Shown: positions 1 through 10,244, counted from the first letter of the stretch. The stretch is DNA of 64,000 nucleotides from Amphimallon solstitiale (GCA_963170755.1 OY720680.1:71110794-71174793), one strand, 5' to 3'. The notes: generated by a model from the sequence alone, not told the origin. Made by a program: numbers and translations.

Positions 1-129
1 ATTCATTACTGTCTATCTCGTTCAGTTCTACCAACTGTATTTTATGATAAGTATCAACACTACATTCTTCCCTTTCTATAAAGAAGTAATAGGATAAAAC
101 ATAATGATAATGATAATAATTTTTGAAAG

Positions 130-321
130 TTATCTAGGGTGACAGTCACTAAGATCAATGTAATTCTCAAGGCATTGATTTGGCTTCTTGCGCTGCTCGA
201 TGTCAATCTCGATTTCACGTAAAACGCTATTTCCATGTACCTGACTATCCAGTTCAAATTGTGGAATGGAACGTTTCAAATGATTCTTCATCGATTTACG
301 AACTGCTTCACCGTCGGACAC
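130..321 (-). CDS. Possible 3'-terminal exon of an unknown gene
   Basis: A 63-codon open frame read on the minus strand, ending in TAA. It begins immediately after a CAGTAG that would serve as a splice acceptor, and there is no ATG at the start, so it looks like a last exon rather than a complete gene. The product is hydrophilic and charged (includes RKSMKNHLKRS and IEIDIEQRKK) and ends in DCHPR. I do not recognise a family. It lies at the window edge, so upstream exons could be further right or it may be part of an old repeat. The regular amino-acid composition is the only support for coding; low confidence. Confidence 0.3.
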   Translation of the reverse strand: MSDGEAVRKSMKNHLKRSIPQFELDSQVHGNSVLREIEIDIEQRKKPNQCLENYIDLSDCHPR

Positions 322-1119
322 CTACTGGTTATCGTGTGTAAATGGATATATTTGGTGATGGACGCAAATGTGTCATCTTGTTTCCCGGGGAGCCAAATGG
401 GGGCTAGCTCAGTCGTCTACTTCCGGTAACGTTCTTCTTCCTTGAAAGGCGCAGAACACTGCAGCTGGTGACACTACACTTCACTTTTGGTACTACTAAT
501 ACTTGGGGGGGGGGGGGGGGGTTGTCTAACAAAGACACAGGCTGCTATTGACAAGTTCATTTACATGAAGAAATAAATAAATATACAACGGGAAATAAAT
601 ATATACAGAGAAAACATAGCACTATTAAATGCTATATTGACAAATATGTAATAATACATTTCATCGTTAAACATTTTGGGGCCCATACCCCCCATTAGTC
701 TTACAATTTGATGCGATCTTACATTATAAATAAATAAACGATCCAGTATCTCCGACACAAAAATTTAAATGTCCAAGAAAAGGAAAACTTATATCAAAAA
801 AGGAAAAGAGAACTGGTACAACGAATACTATGCGCGCCTTTTTTGTCTTACACATTACGGTTTCGCCAGTATTATTCTATTTCTCCTCAAATATCCATTT
901 ATAACAAAAAAGATAACTACTTGTAAGGTGACAATCAATATATGTCATATCGTCAATGGTCACCATAAAATAAAATTATTTGAGTTAGTGAAATAGCGTT
1001 AACGAAAATAAAATAAGAATGAACAAGTGAATCAAAGCTATACGGTGATCAGTTCATTTACACAAATATCAAAATTAATAAAAATAATCATTTGGGGTGC
1101 AATTCATATGAGAATGATA
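322..1119. other. Intergenic stretch, no gene seen
   Basis: AT-rich sequence with a run of about 16 G at 507-522. The open frames here are short, lysine- and tyrosine-rich or start at non-ATG codons, and none resembles a known protein. Confidence 0.5.
507..522. repeat. Poly-G run
   Basis: An uninterrupted run of about 16 G on the plus strand, unusual in this AT-rich sequence; length may be unreliable. Confidence 0.85.
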
Positions 1120-1380
1120 TTATTTGTGAACAATCGGTTCAACGATGATAGGAGGCGCACACAAAGAAAGCACTTTCACCGACCACCAGTCTGACATTAG
1201 TTCCGCGACCACATATGGTGCATGAAGTCGCGATGTATCATATGGCCACCCTTTAACACCACGAGCACTAATTCTCGCATCACTGTCTTGATTTTCCTTG
1301 TTTCGATCAAAGAGCAATTCAAGTTGCACCATGTATCTCTTGCCCCTCTTATTAGTGGCTGGACCAGGGCGGTGCGGTCT
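1120..1380 (-). CDS. Possible terminal exon, unknown protein
   Basis: An 86-codon open frame on the minus strand ending in TAA, bounded upstream by a TAG that could be a splice acceptor at 1381-1383. The first ATG is 16 codons in (1332). The peptide reads like coding sequence: a basic start with RPHRPGPATNKRGKR, then MVQLELLFDRNKENQ, GWPYDTSRLHAPY and a hydrophobic tail CAPPIIVEPIVHK. I cannot assign a family or function. It may belong to the same minus-strand transcription unit as the frame at 130-321, or be a relic of a repeat. Low to moderate confidence that it is coding. Confidence 0.33.
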   Translation of the reverse strand, partial: RPHRPGPATNKRGKRYMVQLELLFDRNKENQDSDARISARGVKGWPYDTSRLHAPYVVAELMSDWWSVKVLSLCAPPIIVEPIVHK

Positions 1381-1967
1381 CTACCATATTTAGTGCGTAC
1401 GGTTTAGATAAATCCTTCAGTCGAGTAGTGATTAACTTTATCATGACAGGTCATTGTTGCTATTGTGTCAACAATAGCACCTGCTCTCCTGAAATGGAAA
1501 ACGAACTTATATTTGTTCCAGAAACTAAACCATCTGACGTAGAACATATCGGAAACAGAGTGTCGAGATGACAGACGATCGGTAAAAGAGCGCTATAATG
1601 ATTCCGTCGCCATTAGTCTAGACGAAGATGGATACGGAGATCTTAACTTGACCCACAGATCGCAGATGACGTAAGACGTAGCGGAAACAGAGCTTTGAGA
1701 TGATCGCCGATTGGGAACAGAGCGATGAGATGATCCTGTTACCGCTGGTCTTGTTGGCGATGAGAAAAACATCTGCGTCGGCCGACACTATCATTGTCGG
1801 CGATTACCCGGCCCCCCTGATCGTCCCGGGTCATGTATTTCGGCTTGACGGTAGACCAAAGGCTCATCTGGCGTGACCGACTCAATTCACCAGGGCTCAA
1901 TTTTGTGGAGCCAGGAACAGTATAGATTACTGGAACGAGTAACTAACGTTGATATTCGTTTACGAAC
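1381..1967. other. Intergenic stretch, no gene seen
   Basis: Somewhat more GC-rich than its surroundings around 1560-1900, with several CG dinucleotides and repeated GATGA/AACAGAG strings suggestive of an old repeat. I see no open frame or terminal repeats that identify it. Confidence 0.4.
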
Positions 1968-2235
1968 CAGGGGGGTTATTCTTATGAGGATTGCGACATC
2001 GCTATCCGTCAAGGCCACTTTATGACGTCAATAGCGATATCGCTACGAGGTATTCTGCAGACATAGCGATACCGCCATGATTCTCTTTGACGTCATAACT
2101 TAGCGATATCTCGCTATATTTAGCGAGACTAAAAATAGGGTCGCTATAATTTATCGATATCGCTATGATATGCGTATAAGTTCATTACTGTTATTGTTTT
2201 ACCGACTTGCTTTTTTTTAGTTGACATTTGATATA

Positions 2236-3793
2236 CAGTATGTCCACGGATCGAGTTCCAAAGAGGAAAAACTTTTTTATTTTGCATTTTACAAGAAAAA
2301 TGTATTCTTGATAAAAGTTTTTGCATGTCTCGAAACGGCCAAGTCAGTTTTAACCTTTTCAAAATTTCTTTTAGTTTAAGATAAAAATCGAAAAATTGGT
2401 CGTTTTATTTGAAAAATTTTTAAAGTCCTAGAAATTAAGTTGCGTTGTCATGGTAATTATCCATATTTAATTATCTAATTAACTGTCAATTAGAAAAATC
2501 AACCATAATAGTTGAAAATGTTGTCAAAAGACCAACGAATTTACCTAATTCAATGCTATGGCAAAGGTAATAAAGCGATCCGTCTAGTTGTCGAAGAATT
2601 TAATCAAAAGTTTCCGGATATTTACATCTCAAATAGAGGTGCACGAGCATTGGTCAAAAAATTCCTATCCACTGGTTCCATACTGGATGTAAAGAAAAAA
2701 AATATAGCACGCGATGATGACGACGCCGCCACTCTTCTTGTAATGGATTCACTACGGAACTGTCCCAAACTTTCTTTGCGGCGCAGATCAGTCCATCTGG
2801 GAATTAGTAAATCGCTCATTCAAAAGATTTTGAAACAAAGGAAGTTCCATCCCTACAAGCCCATTTTTAATCATGCATTAGAACCCGGAGATCCTGCGAA
2901 ACGTTTGTATTTTTGTCTGTGGATGGGCGCTCAAATTATGGATAATCAATACTTTTACCGAAATATTATTTTTTCTGATGAGGCCACGTTTTCTACTAAT
3001 GGCACTGTTGCATCTCAACATGTGAGATATTGGAGCGATTACAATCCGAATTTTCGCATGCCTCACAATCGACAATATTCGGCAAAAGTTAATGTGTGGT
3101 GTGCAATTTCTTACAATGGTATCATTGGACCATATTTTTTTGATAATACTGTCAATCAGCATACGTACTTGGATATGCTGCAAAATTTTGTTCATGAACG
3201 TTTGGACGATCTACCGATTAATTACCTCGCAAGGTGTTATTTCCAACAAGATGGTTGTCCGGCTCATTATGCTAGGATTGTTGTTGAATGGTTAAATCAG
3301 CAATTTGGACAGAATTGGATAGGTCGAAATGGTCCCGTGATATGGCCACCAAGGAGCCCTGATTTAACAATGGCTGATTTTTATCTTTGGGGTCGTTTGA
3401 AGCAAATAGTTTATGCAAATAATCTTCCTCCGAACGTAGAAGATTTAAAGGAGAGGATTAGAGACGCTGTGACGTCTTTAACTCTCGAAGAAATTCGAAG
3501 AAGTTATAGAGAATTGCGCCGACGGCTAGAATTGTGCGTTGAAAAGGGCGGTGAATGGATTGAGTAAAATAGTTATTAGTTATATCATTTTTGTTTTTGA
3601 GTTTATGAAAAATTTTTCAAATAAAACGACCAATTTTTCGATTTTTATCTTAAACTAAAAGAAATTTTGAAAAGGTTAAAACTGACTTGGCCGTTTCGAG
3701 ACATGCAAAAACTTTTATCAAGAATACATTTTTCTTGTAAAATGCAAAATAAAAAAGTTTTTCCTCTTTGGAACTCGATCCGTGGACATACTG
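2236..3793 (+). mobile_element. Tc1/mariner element, DD41D-type, 186 bp TIRs
   Basis: The ends CAGTATGTCCACGG and its complement lie inside TA dinucleotides at 2234-2235 and 3794-3795, the mariner target duplication. The inverted repeats extend about 186 bp (2236-2421 and 3608-3793) and look nearly identical, so the copy is young. It sits inside the 5' part of the Harbinger element and contains one uninterrupted transposase gene. This is the best candidate for a recently active autonomous element in the window. Confidence 0.93.
2518..3567 (+). CDS. Mariner-family transposase, apparently intact
   Basis: A 349-residue transposase that cuts and pastes the surrounding element at TA sites. The ATG at 2518 is chosen over an in-frame TTG six bases upstream. 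The N-terminal ~100 residues form helix-turn-helix DNA-binding regions (YLIQCYGKGNKAIRLVVEEF, then a second HTH with LRRRSVHLGISKSLIQKIL). The catalytic core has the three acidic residues in FSDEATF, QQDGCPAHY and the SPDLTMADFYLWG block. There are 41 residues between the second Asp and the Asp of MADF, which is the DD41D spacing. No stop or frameshift breaks the frame, unlike every other transposase in this window. It lies between two near-identical TIRs. Function could still be lost through missense changes. Confidence 0.92.
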   Translation: MLSKDQRIYLIQCYGKGNKAIRLVVEEFNQKFPDIYISNRGARALVKKFLSTGSILDVKKKNIARDDDDAATLLVMDSLRNCPKLSLRRRSVHLGISKSLIQKILKQRKFHPYKPIFNHALEPGDPAKRLYFCLWMGAQIMDNQYFYRNIIFSDEATFSTNGTVASQHVRYWSDYNPNFRMPHNRQYSAKVNVWCAISYNGIIGPYFFDNTVNQHTYLDMLQNFVHERLDDLPINYLARCYFQQDGCPAHYARIVVEWLNQQFGQNWIGRNGPVIWPPRSPDLTMADFYLWGRLKQIVYANNLPPNVEDLKERIRDAVTSLTLEEIRRSYRELRRRLELCVEKGGEWIE

Positions 3794-3839
3794 TAGAATA
3801 AAAGTAATTTAAAATTTTCTGTTTCTTATTTGTCCGACA

Positions 3840-4530
3840 ATGGCAGCTTTCTATGGGCAATATCTAGCCATCCACTTGTTGGAAAGAGAAGAAAGAAAAA
3901 GAGAAATTCGCAGGCTAAGGATACAAAGACAAGGATTAAGGGACACTTGGAACCCCTTTTCAATAACAGACGAGTTCATTAGAAATATCCGTTTGACAAA
4001 AGCAGTAGCAAGAGATCTGATTAATAATATCGATATCATATTTAATGTTGCTACAGTTCTCGACAAATAAAATGGGACACATCTTATTATGATTTTAGCT
4101 TAATTTTATTTGTGTGAGTAGGTACCTAAGTCTTTTACTAAAACAATTAATGGTATGAAATGCCTTGCATATATTATAAATGTCAAATATTTTCAACAAT
4201 ATCTGTAATCTTGACTTACAATAATTAAAAAATATGTCCCATTTTATTTGTCGCGAACTGTACATTCATTCCAACATATTTAGCTGTAAGATTTTTATTA
4301 GAATCTAAAATAATAAACAAAACATTGCAGTTGTATATTTTTTATTCAGTAATATATATAACTTTGCACAGGTTCTATGTACACTATCTTTTCTTGGTCA
4401 TGGTAGTTACCAAAGACATGTTGACAATAGTTTATTAACAGCTCTTGGCCAAGCATCTGTTGGTAGATGTATTGACATGAACAGTATTAAATGCTCCTTT
4501 TGGGCCTGCGCTATCTCTCTTCTCGATTTC
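3840..4530 (+). pseudogene. HARBI1-like Harbinger transposase, N-terminal remnant
   Basis: The frame starts at ATG 3840 and reads MAAFYGQYLAIHLLEREERK, then RDTWNPFSITDEFIRNIRLTK, which matches the N-terminus of HARBI1-type nucleases (a fold-specific PF.. D..F...YRL.K pattern). It is cut at codon ~71 by the MITE at 4054-4260. After that and a likely intron ending in CACAG (about 4372), a second segment reads FLGHGSYQRHVDNSLLTALGQ then ASVGRCID, again a HARBI1 pattern (FLA.GS.Q..V......SQ.SVSR.I). The DDE catalytic residues downstream are absent, so the gene is dead. The original enzyme would have acted with a MADF/Myb-type partner to mobilise the element. Confidence 0.7.
4054..4260. mobile_element. 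MITE of mariner type
   Basis: About 30 bp inverted repeats, CAGTTCTCGACAAATAAAAT at the left and the near-complement at the right, lie between TA dinucleotides at 4052-4053 and 4261-4262. No coding capacity. It interrupts the Harbinger transposase. Its ends resemble those of the MITE at 20197-20387 (both start CAGTTCT), suggesting a related Tc1/mariner source. Confidence 0.82.
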
Positions 4531-4811
4531 GTGACATGTTTGAATACTTATACACTCACAAACGTCAAACACACACATCAACACCATAAATGTAAATGTC
4601 CTTTTCCCCATAATATTACCACTATTACCAATATCATGTTCGTAATGCAAACATAATTTTAAAAATGTTACTAAAAAGTTAAGTATGTTGTGTAGAATAG
4701 GTCGTAGCGACACTCGCTATTTACGTCACGCTTTTGCGATATCACGTGGTATCGCTATTTACTCTCGCTAATGGTGGTATCGAATCGCTATTCTCCAGAA
4801 TAACCCCCCAG

Positions 4812-5703
4812 GATAGCAAGGAAAAATGTTTATTTTTAAATTACCCTTCGTTACGATCTCTTGGAATATTAAATATGATTTCTCTGGATATGCAATAATA
4901 TACATACATCATATACTTATCATGCAAGTAATCACATATATTAAAGTTGAAATGCTATATTCAAGTACATTTTACAGCAAATTTACTTCTTCACCTGTAA
5001 GATATAAAGGTTACTGCAGTACAATATTTAATCATAAAGTTTCAACAAGCATTGCAAAATATTTCTGCATAAATGCATTAATAAAGTTATGAACTTGCTG
5101 TGAGAGGTGAAGGCGTTTTTAAATCTATTTCAAGAATAATCTAAATTAATGACAGAACGAAATATCTCGAAAATTATAAATAATAATTAATATATAAAAT
5201 ATAGATTTAATTTTGTGATAAAATTTAAGAATTTTTTTTGTTGCAATTAAGATAAATCAGCGTATAAAGCTTATGGTCCTAGGTACATAAATCAAGTTGA
5301 TTTATTCATATTGTTTGCGTATATAAAGTTCTTTTTGAGAAAGATCAAATTATAATACTTGAATTTCACGTCTGAAAGCAATAAATTAATATATAAGTAA
5401 TGAAGAGGGAGTCTCCTTTATTTATGACGGTTATATCGACTGCCAACTGTTAACTAGAATTAATTATCTTTAGAATATAATTAACTGGATTAAAATGTTA
5501 GTTTAATACTACGACGATTAATTATCTGAAAGCTGAACAAAATTAATTTCACGTTACAGTAATAAAAACTAATTAAACCTTATCAATACTGCATTTAGAT
5601 TAAAATATCTGTATGACACATATATAGAGAGCAGCTGAGATTTAAATGATCCCTAAATCAGAAAAGTACGTCATCTTCAATCTTTAATTTTGTTATAAAA
5701 ATA
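4812..5703. other. AT-rich intergenic DNA
   Basis: Mainly A/T with no recognisable protein, tRNA or terminal repeats. A plus-strand open frame of 88 codons at 4826-5092 has the composition of translated noncoding AT-rich DNA. Confidence 0.5.
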
Positions 5704-5941
5704 TAAAAGAATTATTGGGTAATTACGGTGAAGTACACCTCAGACACTTCTGACTCATTGGTCATCGTCAGTGCCTTGTAATGATGGATTAAAGCGGGAT
5801 AACATTGTAATAATGCAATAATCGCAGAACACTGTGACAACAGACTACCATCTGAAGCTTCAGTCAGAACCACCTCCACTGACAATGATCAAGACCAATG
5901 AGTCAGAAACAGGTGTTTAATTAACCAATAATTCTTCTTTT
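5704..5941. repeat. Short inverted-repeat element (MITE-like)
   Basis: The left end (AAAAGAATTATTGGGTAATT) and the right end are inverted copies, and further in both arms share CTGACTCATTGGTC and a TTCAG/CTGAAG core around 5850. The arms are imperfect (about 80 percent by eye), total length about 238 bp, no ORF. Target duplication not resolved. The class is unknown. Confidence 0.6.
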
Positions 5942-6059
5942 GTATTATTCAATGATCCGCGTTCTCGTCCGTACTATTAAATATTGGGTAGTGGATTCTC
6001 AGGATAATCGGACCGTTTTTGTTTAGGAATTAAAAACTCATTTATTCAAACTCTATATA

Positions 6060-6087
6060 TTTCGCCACTGCTTTGTGGCTTCCTCAG
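6060..6087 (-). other. Hammerhead-like motif in a degraded repeat
   Basis: On the minus strand the sequence has CTGAGGA, one extra A, a 5 bp stem GCCAC/GTGGC with loop AAAGCA, then GAAA. This is the hammerhead catalytic core arrangement except for the extra base after CTGANGA. Penelope-like elements are known to carry hammerhead motifs in their terminal regions. No coding sequence is attached here. I infer a retroelement end; self-cleavage is not shown. Confidence 0.4.
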
Positions 6088-6156
6088 GAGTGCAAAAAAT
6101 TTTTTTTTTGTTTTGACAATTAAAGTGGAACACTGTGTCAAATGGTAAAAATTCAC

Positions 6157-6600
6157 TTACAATTTGAGTAATATATATATATATATGAAAATTTGTTTTT
6201 CGGGATATTTCGCCGCGTTTGGATGTTTTTGCCCTGATAAGGACATCTTTCTTCCTGACGTTTCGGTGACATCACTTTCACCTTCTTCTTGAGGATCTTC
6301 TAAGTACGACGGTTTCTTCAAGAATGCTCTCTGTGTTCGAATCGCCTGGCCTATGTATGTCTGATCGCATCTTGGCATGGTGCTTCATATACACCCTGGT
6401 CTTCCTTCGTATGAAAAGTCACTTTGCAGCACGTTGGAGTAAGGTGTTCGTCCCGGCATTGTCGTAGAAAGGTCAAGTCGCATAGCAGGCGTGCTCTCTT
6501 GGTACGTATCGTCTCGAATAACTTCGATTGGCGGTAAACATCCTCCCCGTAGAGGTCTATTAAATTTCTTCGAAGATGGGTGGATGTTTACCGCCCATCG
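6157..6600 (-). pseudogene. 3' end of a GIY-YIG retroelement (Penelope-like), degraded
   Basis: Reading minus, a frame with RPLRGGCLPPIEVIRDDTY leads to GVYEAPC and, after a frameshift, CDQTYIGQAIRTQRAFLKK. The GVY...C...TYIGQ pattern is that of the GIY-YIG nuclease domain at the C-terminus of Penelope-like elements. Downstream is VTETSGRKMSLSGQKHPN and an (AT)n tract at 6173-6186 that could be its 3' tail. Several frameshifts make it nonfunctional. Within it, 6520-6605 forms a hairpin with about 25 bp arms. Confidence 0.5.
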
Positions 6601-7130
6601 AAGTTTTTCCTTCAGAACCTTCATCAGACCTTTATTAGGTGTAGATAAAAAAGAACATATTAAGTTTTGCTCATTGAAAGATAAAATCAATTAACAATGC
6701 TGAAAATCTATGTATACTTACATTTGCCGATGGCCTATGTATTTGTTCTAATACTTGCATCTTAATTTTATGACACTTTAAAATTTAACATTAACAATTA
6801 TCAATTAAAAAGTTATTACGGCACATTTAAAATTAAAGTTCTCAAGAATTATGTACTTAATAATTACTATCTTGAAAGAAATTCTGAATGTAAAGTCTAG
6901 AATCCCTCCTATACTTCTTTCATAGTCTCATGCATTCGCATGTTTGTCTCCATCGGCAAGAAAAACTTTTCGTCCGAACATACAAAACAAGGAAAACAAA
7001 AAAGGGAATATCGTTTTATTTCTTACTGTTATTCTATGTATTTATGTACTCATATTGATAAATTTTGTATTTAACTTTATTACTTTCAAATATAATTATT
7101 AGGGAAAACACAAATCAAGAAATCACTGTG

Positions 7131-7532
7131 TTATGCCAATTTTAATTGTATTTTCCTCGTTAATTGTGGCAAAAACGCTCCATATATATTACTGAAATTC
7201 TGTGAGTCCGACTTACAATTTATACCGTGCGTTAGGGTTTTGATGGTTAGTGTTTCTAAGAAAGTTCTTCGAGTGTAGTTGGGTTCTTTGAAAATAATTC
7301 TTGTGTTATCAAAATCCGCTGTATGGTTTGTGGTAGATATATGACGTGCCAAAGCACAACCCTGCGGCTTCACTCTGACGTCACTGATGTGTTGGGTGAT
7401 TCTATTTTTTAGTTTTTGTTTCGTTTGTCCCACATATATTTCATGGCAACTACATTCCACCGCGTATACCACATTGTTCCTCATTTGTGTGGGTATGTTG
7501 TACTTCAGATTGGTGTACACCTTTGAGTTTGT
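7131..7532 (-). pseudogene. GIY-YIG endonuclease domain, Penelope-like element (left arm)
   Basis: The conserved part reads NSKVYTNLKYNIPTQMRNN, VVYAVECSCHEIYVGQTKQ, then KNRITQHISDVR and ARHISTTNHTADF. The VVYAVEC...C...IYVGQTK...L..RI..H block is the GIY-YIG nuclease fold, which in Penelope-like elements follows the reverse transcriptase and nicks target DNA for priming. Only this C-terminal domain (about 130 residues) is present; the reverse transcriptase is missing because the copy is 5'-truncated, so it is not an autonomous gene. The open frame extends to 7550 only through the palindrome spacer. Confidence 0.8.
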
Positions 7533-7605
7533 ACATTCCAAACTTGACAAACAAACTCAAAATGCTTTTTCAAAACATATGTTCCATAGCGTACACAACG
7601 GCCTT

Positions 7606-8008
7606 TTCAAACTCAAAGGTGTACACCAATCTGAAGTACAACATACCCACACAAATGAGGAACAATGTGGTATACGCGGTGGAATGTAGTTGCCATGAAA
7701 TATATGTGGGACAAACGAAACAAAGACTAAAAAATAGAATCACCCAACACATCAGTGACGTCAGAGTGAAGCCGCAGGGTTGTGCTTTGGCACGTCATAT
7801 ATCTACCACAAACCATACAGCGGATTTTAATAACACAAGAATTATTTTCAAAGAACCCAACTACACTCGAAGAACTTTCTTAGAAACACTGACCATCAAA
7901 ACCCTAACGCACGGTATAAATTGTAAGTCGGACTCACAGAATTTCAGTAATATATATGGAGCGTTTTTGCCACAATTAACGAGGAAAATACAATTAAAAT
8001 TGGCATAA
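7606..8008 (+). pseudogene. GIY-YIG endonuclease domain, Penelope-like element (right arm)
   Basis: Inverted duplicate of the frame at 7131-7532. The proteins differ at only a couple of positions by eye (Lys/Arg after QTKQ, Asp/Asn after TADF). The open frame formally begins at 7487 but its first ~40 codons are spacer and antisense of the left arm. It ends in FLPQLTRKIQLKLA and TAA. As in the other arm there is no reverse transcriptase. Confidence 0.8.
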
Positions 8009-8654
8009 CACAGTGATTTCTTGATTTGTGTTTTCCCTCATAATTATATTTGAAAGTAATAAAGTTAAATACAAAATTTATCAATATGAGTACATAAATA
8101 CATAGAATAACAGTAAGAAATAAAACGATATTTCCTTTTTTGTTTTCCTTGTTTTGTATGTTCGGACGAAAAGTTTTTCTTGCCGATGCAGACAAACATG
8201 CGAGTGCATGAGACTATGAAAGAAGTATAGGAGGGACTCTAGACTTTACATTCAGAATTTCTTTCAAGATAGTAATTATTAAGTACATAATTCTTGAGAA
8301 CTTTAATTTTAAATGTGCCGTAATAACTTTTTAATTGATAATTGTTAATGTTAAATTTTAAAGTGTCATAAAATTAAGATGCAAGTATTAGAACAAATAC
8401 ATAGGCCATCGGCAAATGTAAGTATACATAGATTTTCAGCATTGTTAATTGATTTTATCTTTCAATGAGCAAAACTTAATATGTTCTTTTTTATCTACAC
8501 CTAATAAAGGTCTGGTGAAGGTTCTGAAGGAGGACCGAAACGTCACAAAGCCGAAAATACGAGTTTTATTTACAAAATTACCTAAACCCTAATTCTACCA
8601 TTGCGGTAGTAAGCTACATACATAGTGATATACGTCATCAGTTAAAAAACTGAA

Positions 8655-9085
8655 TTTCGTCGAGCATTATATATATATCAGATATATTTTAAAAGTCGAC
8701 ACATAAACTTGACAATTATAAGTATTATGACTTTATGTGTCGACTTTTAAAATATATCAGATATATTTTAAAAGTCGACACATAAACTTGACAATTATAA
8801 GTATTATGACTATATAACAAATCTCATTTACATTTACAGTCTTATTTATATTTTTATAGTCATAATACTTATAATTGTCAAGTTTATGTGTCGACTTTTA
8901 AAATATATCTGATATATTTTAAAAGTCGACACATAAAGTCATAATACCTATAATTGTCAAGTTTATGTGTCGACTTTTAAAATATATCTGATATATTTTA
9001 AAAGTCGACACATAAACTTGACAATTATAAGTATTATGACTATAAAAATATAAATAAGACTGTAAATGTAAATGAGATTTGTTGA
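8655..9085. repeat. Foldback array of a ~45 bp module
   Basis: A module containing AAAGTCGACACATAAACTTG and ACAATTATAAGTATTATGAC occurs about seven times in alternating orientation, joined at TATATCAGATATA or TATATCTGATATA palindromes. The section from AACAAATCTCATTTACATTT (8817) reappears inverted near 9065-9085. This can fold into large cruciforms. It is flanked by Penelope-like debris (a CCGAAACGTTACAAAG string at 9235), so it is probably a rearranged retroelement terminus. No coding capacity. Confidence 0.75.
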
Positions 9086-10239
9086 AAGTGTAAGAAAACT
9101 AGAGAAAGAAATGACGACTTTCAAGAAGAAAATCATATTACTTGTATATGTGTCGTATTATTATATTCACCATTACAATTAAATAAAAAAACAACAGATA
9201 AGTATAGTTTGAAAAAGGCAACATAGATGTTTAGCCGAAACGTTACAAAGAATAAAGAAGAAAATATGTGTTTTTTAATTACAATTTTAAATATCTGTTT
9301 TTAAAACTGTGAAGTCCCAAAAAAAAGGCCGCTACACCCACGACAATCCTCAACTTATAAAATATAATACGGCCAAGAAAAAACTACCAAACAATATATA
9401 TATATATATATATACGTACCCAACGCACAATACCAAGCCCGGTACACACTACAGGCAACCAGAAGCCCGGCCTAAGCAGTAACCCTGGTCAATTTTTTCA
9501 TGAATATAAATGTTGTATATAAACACACAATGTCTAGCAACCCAAGAGGGGAAACTTTTTTGAATATACATTTGTAAAATTTTTAACAGGTTTTCCGAGC
9601 CCCAGTGTGTGACACATACTCTGCGAAACCCAAATGTATATACTGTATAAAGTTATGTGATTATATGAAGCCCACCATAGTTGCCAAATATCTCATAGGA
9701 TCTAGTAGATATTAATATGCATTTTTAGTAAAATACGAATGATATTCTAAGTTAAATTTATACTATTTTATACGTTCTTATAGATTTTTAGTCCCTTCGA
9801 AATATAGGCGGTTCAGACTAAAATCTGTTAGGTATAAATACTTTTATTAATATAAATCTTTCACAACCAATATTTAATTTTTCATGTACATTATACAGGT
9901 TGCCCATTTTCTATCTTTTCTATGTCTCTATATGGGTAACTTTCTTAATGTTGAAGATATAGGATAGGTTAAATTAGCAATGTTATAAGTATTAAATAGC
10001 ATTTTTAGATTTGACATTTATTGTCAACTTTGAAGATATTAAAAAAAAATTAAATTTACTAAAATTTTGAGTTATCCATATCTTCGTAACTATTAAAGAT
10101 AGAACAAAACTAAAAATAGAACATGGTAATAATTGTTGCGTAGAATTTAATAATCTTTAAAAAGTTAAAAATTCATGGCACACTTAATTATCAATATATA
10201 ACTTAAAACCTTGCCTCAGAATAAGAAGGAGTGATCCAA
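9086..10239. other. Noncoding repeat debris
   Basis: Contains a degenerate hammerhead-like string near 9225-9245 (ATGTTTAGCCGAAACG), a (TA)n tract at about 9394-9413 and otherwise AT-rich sequence without ORFs. Probably eroded retroelement ends. Confidence 0.4.
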
Positions 10240-10244
10240 ATACC

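Larger units (their letters stand above)
1971..4808 (+). mobile_element. Harbinger (PIF) element, internally deleted, with nested insertions
   Basis: Terminal inverted repeats GGGGGTTATTCT (1971) and its complement (ending 4808) are flanked by a 3 bp direct repeat CAG at 1968-1970 and 4809-4811, the target-duplication length of PIF/Harbinger. Both subterminal regions are rich in GCGATATCGCT-like palindromic motifs. Between the ends lies the start of a HARBI1-type nuclease gene at 3840-4500. The element is far too short on its own sequence to hold the whole nuclease plus its DNA-binding partner, because the catalytic part is missing. A mariner (2236-3793) and a small MITE (4054-4260) have inserted into it, so it is older than both. 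Confidence 0.8.
6608..8531. repeat. 1.9 kb head-to-head palindrome of Penelope-like 3' ends
   Basis: Two arms of about 926 bp (6608-7533 and 7605-8531) are near-perfect inverted copies around a spacer of about 70 bp. Each arm carries a truncated GIY-YIG open frame, then an AT-rich 3' region, then a hammerhead-like motif at its outer end. The few differences between arms (for example CTGATGA left versus CTGGTGA at 8512) show the two copies have existed separately for only a short time. Inverted, 5'-truncated pairs are a known product of Penelope-like retrotransposition. Confidence 0.85.

Noticed and set aside
769..996. 75-codon plus frame rich in Lys, Tyr and Ile
   Set aside because: Composition matches translated AT-rich noncoding DNA and no motif is present.
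2878..3195. 105-codon minus frame
   Set aside because: Shadow of the intact mariner transposase on the other strand.
4826..5092. 88-codon plus frame
   Set aside because: No domain or codon pattern; AT-rich chance frame.
8655..9085. Possible CRISPR-like array
   Set aside because: Repeats alternate in orientation with no unique spacers, and the DNA is eukaryotic.
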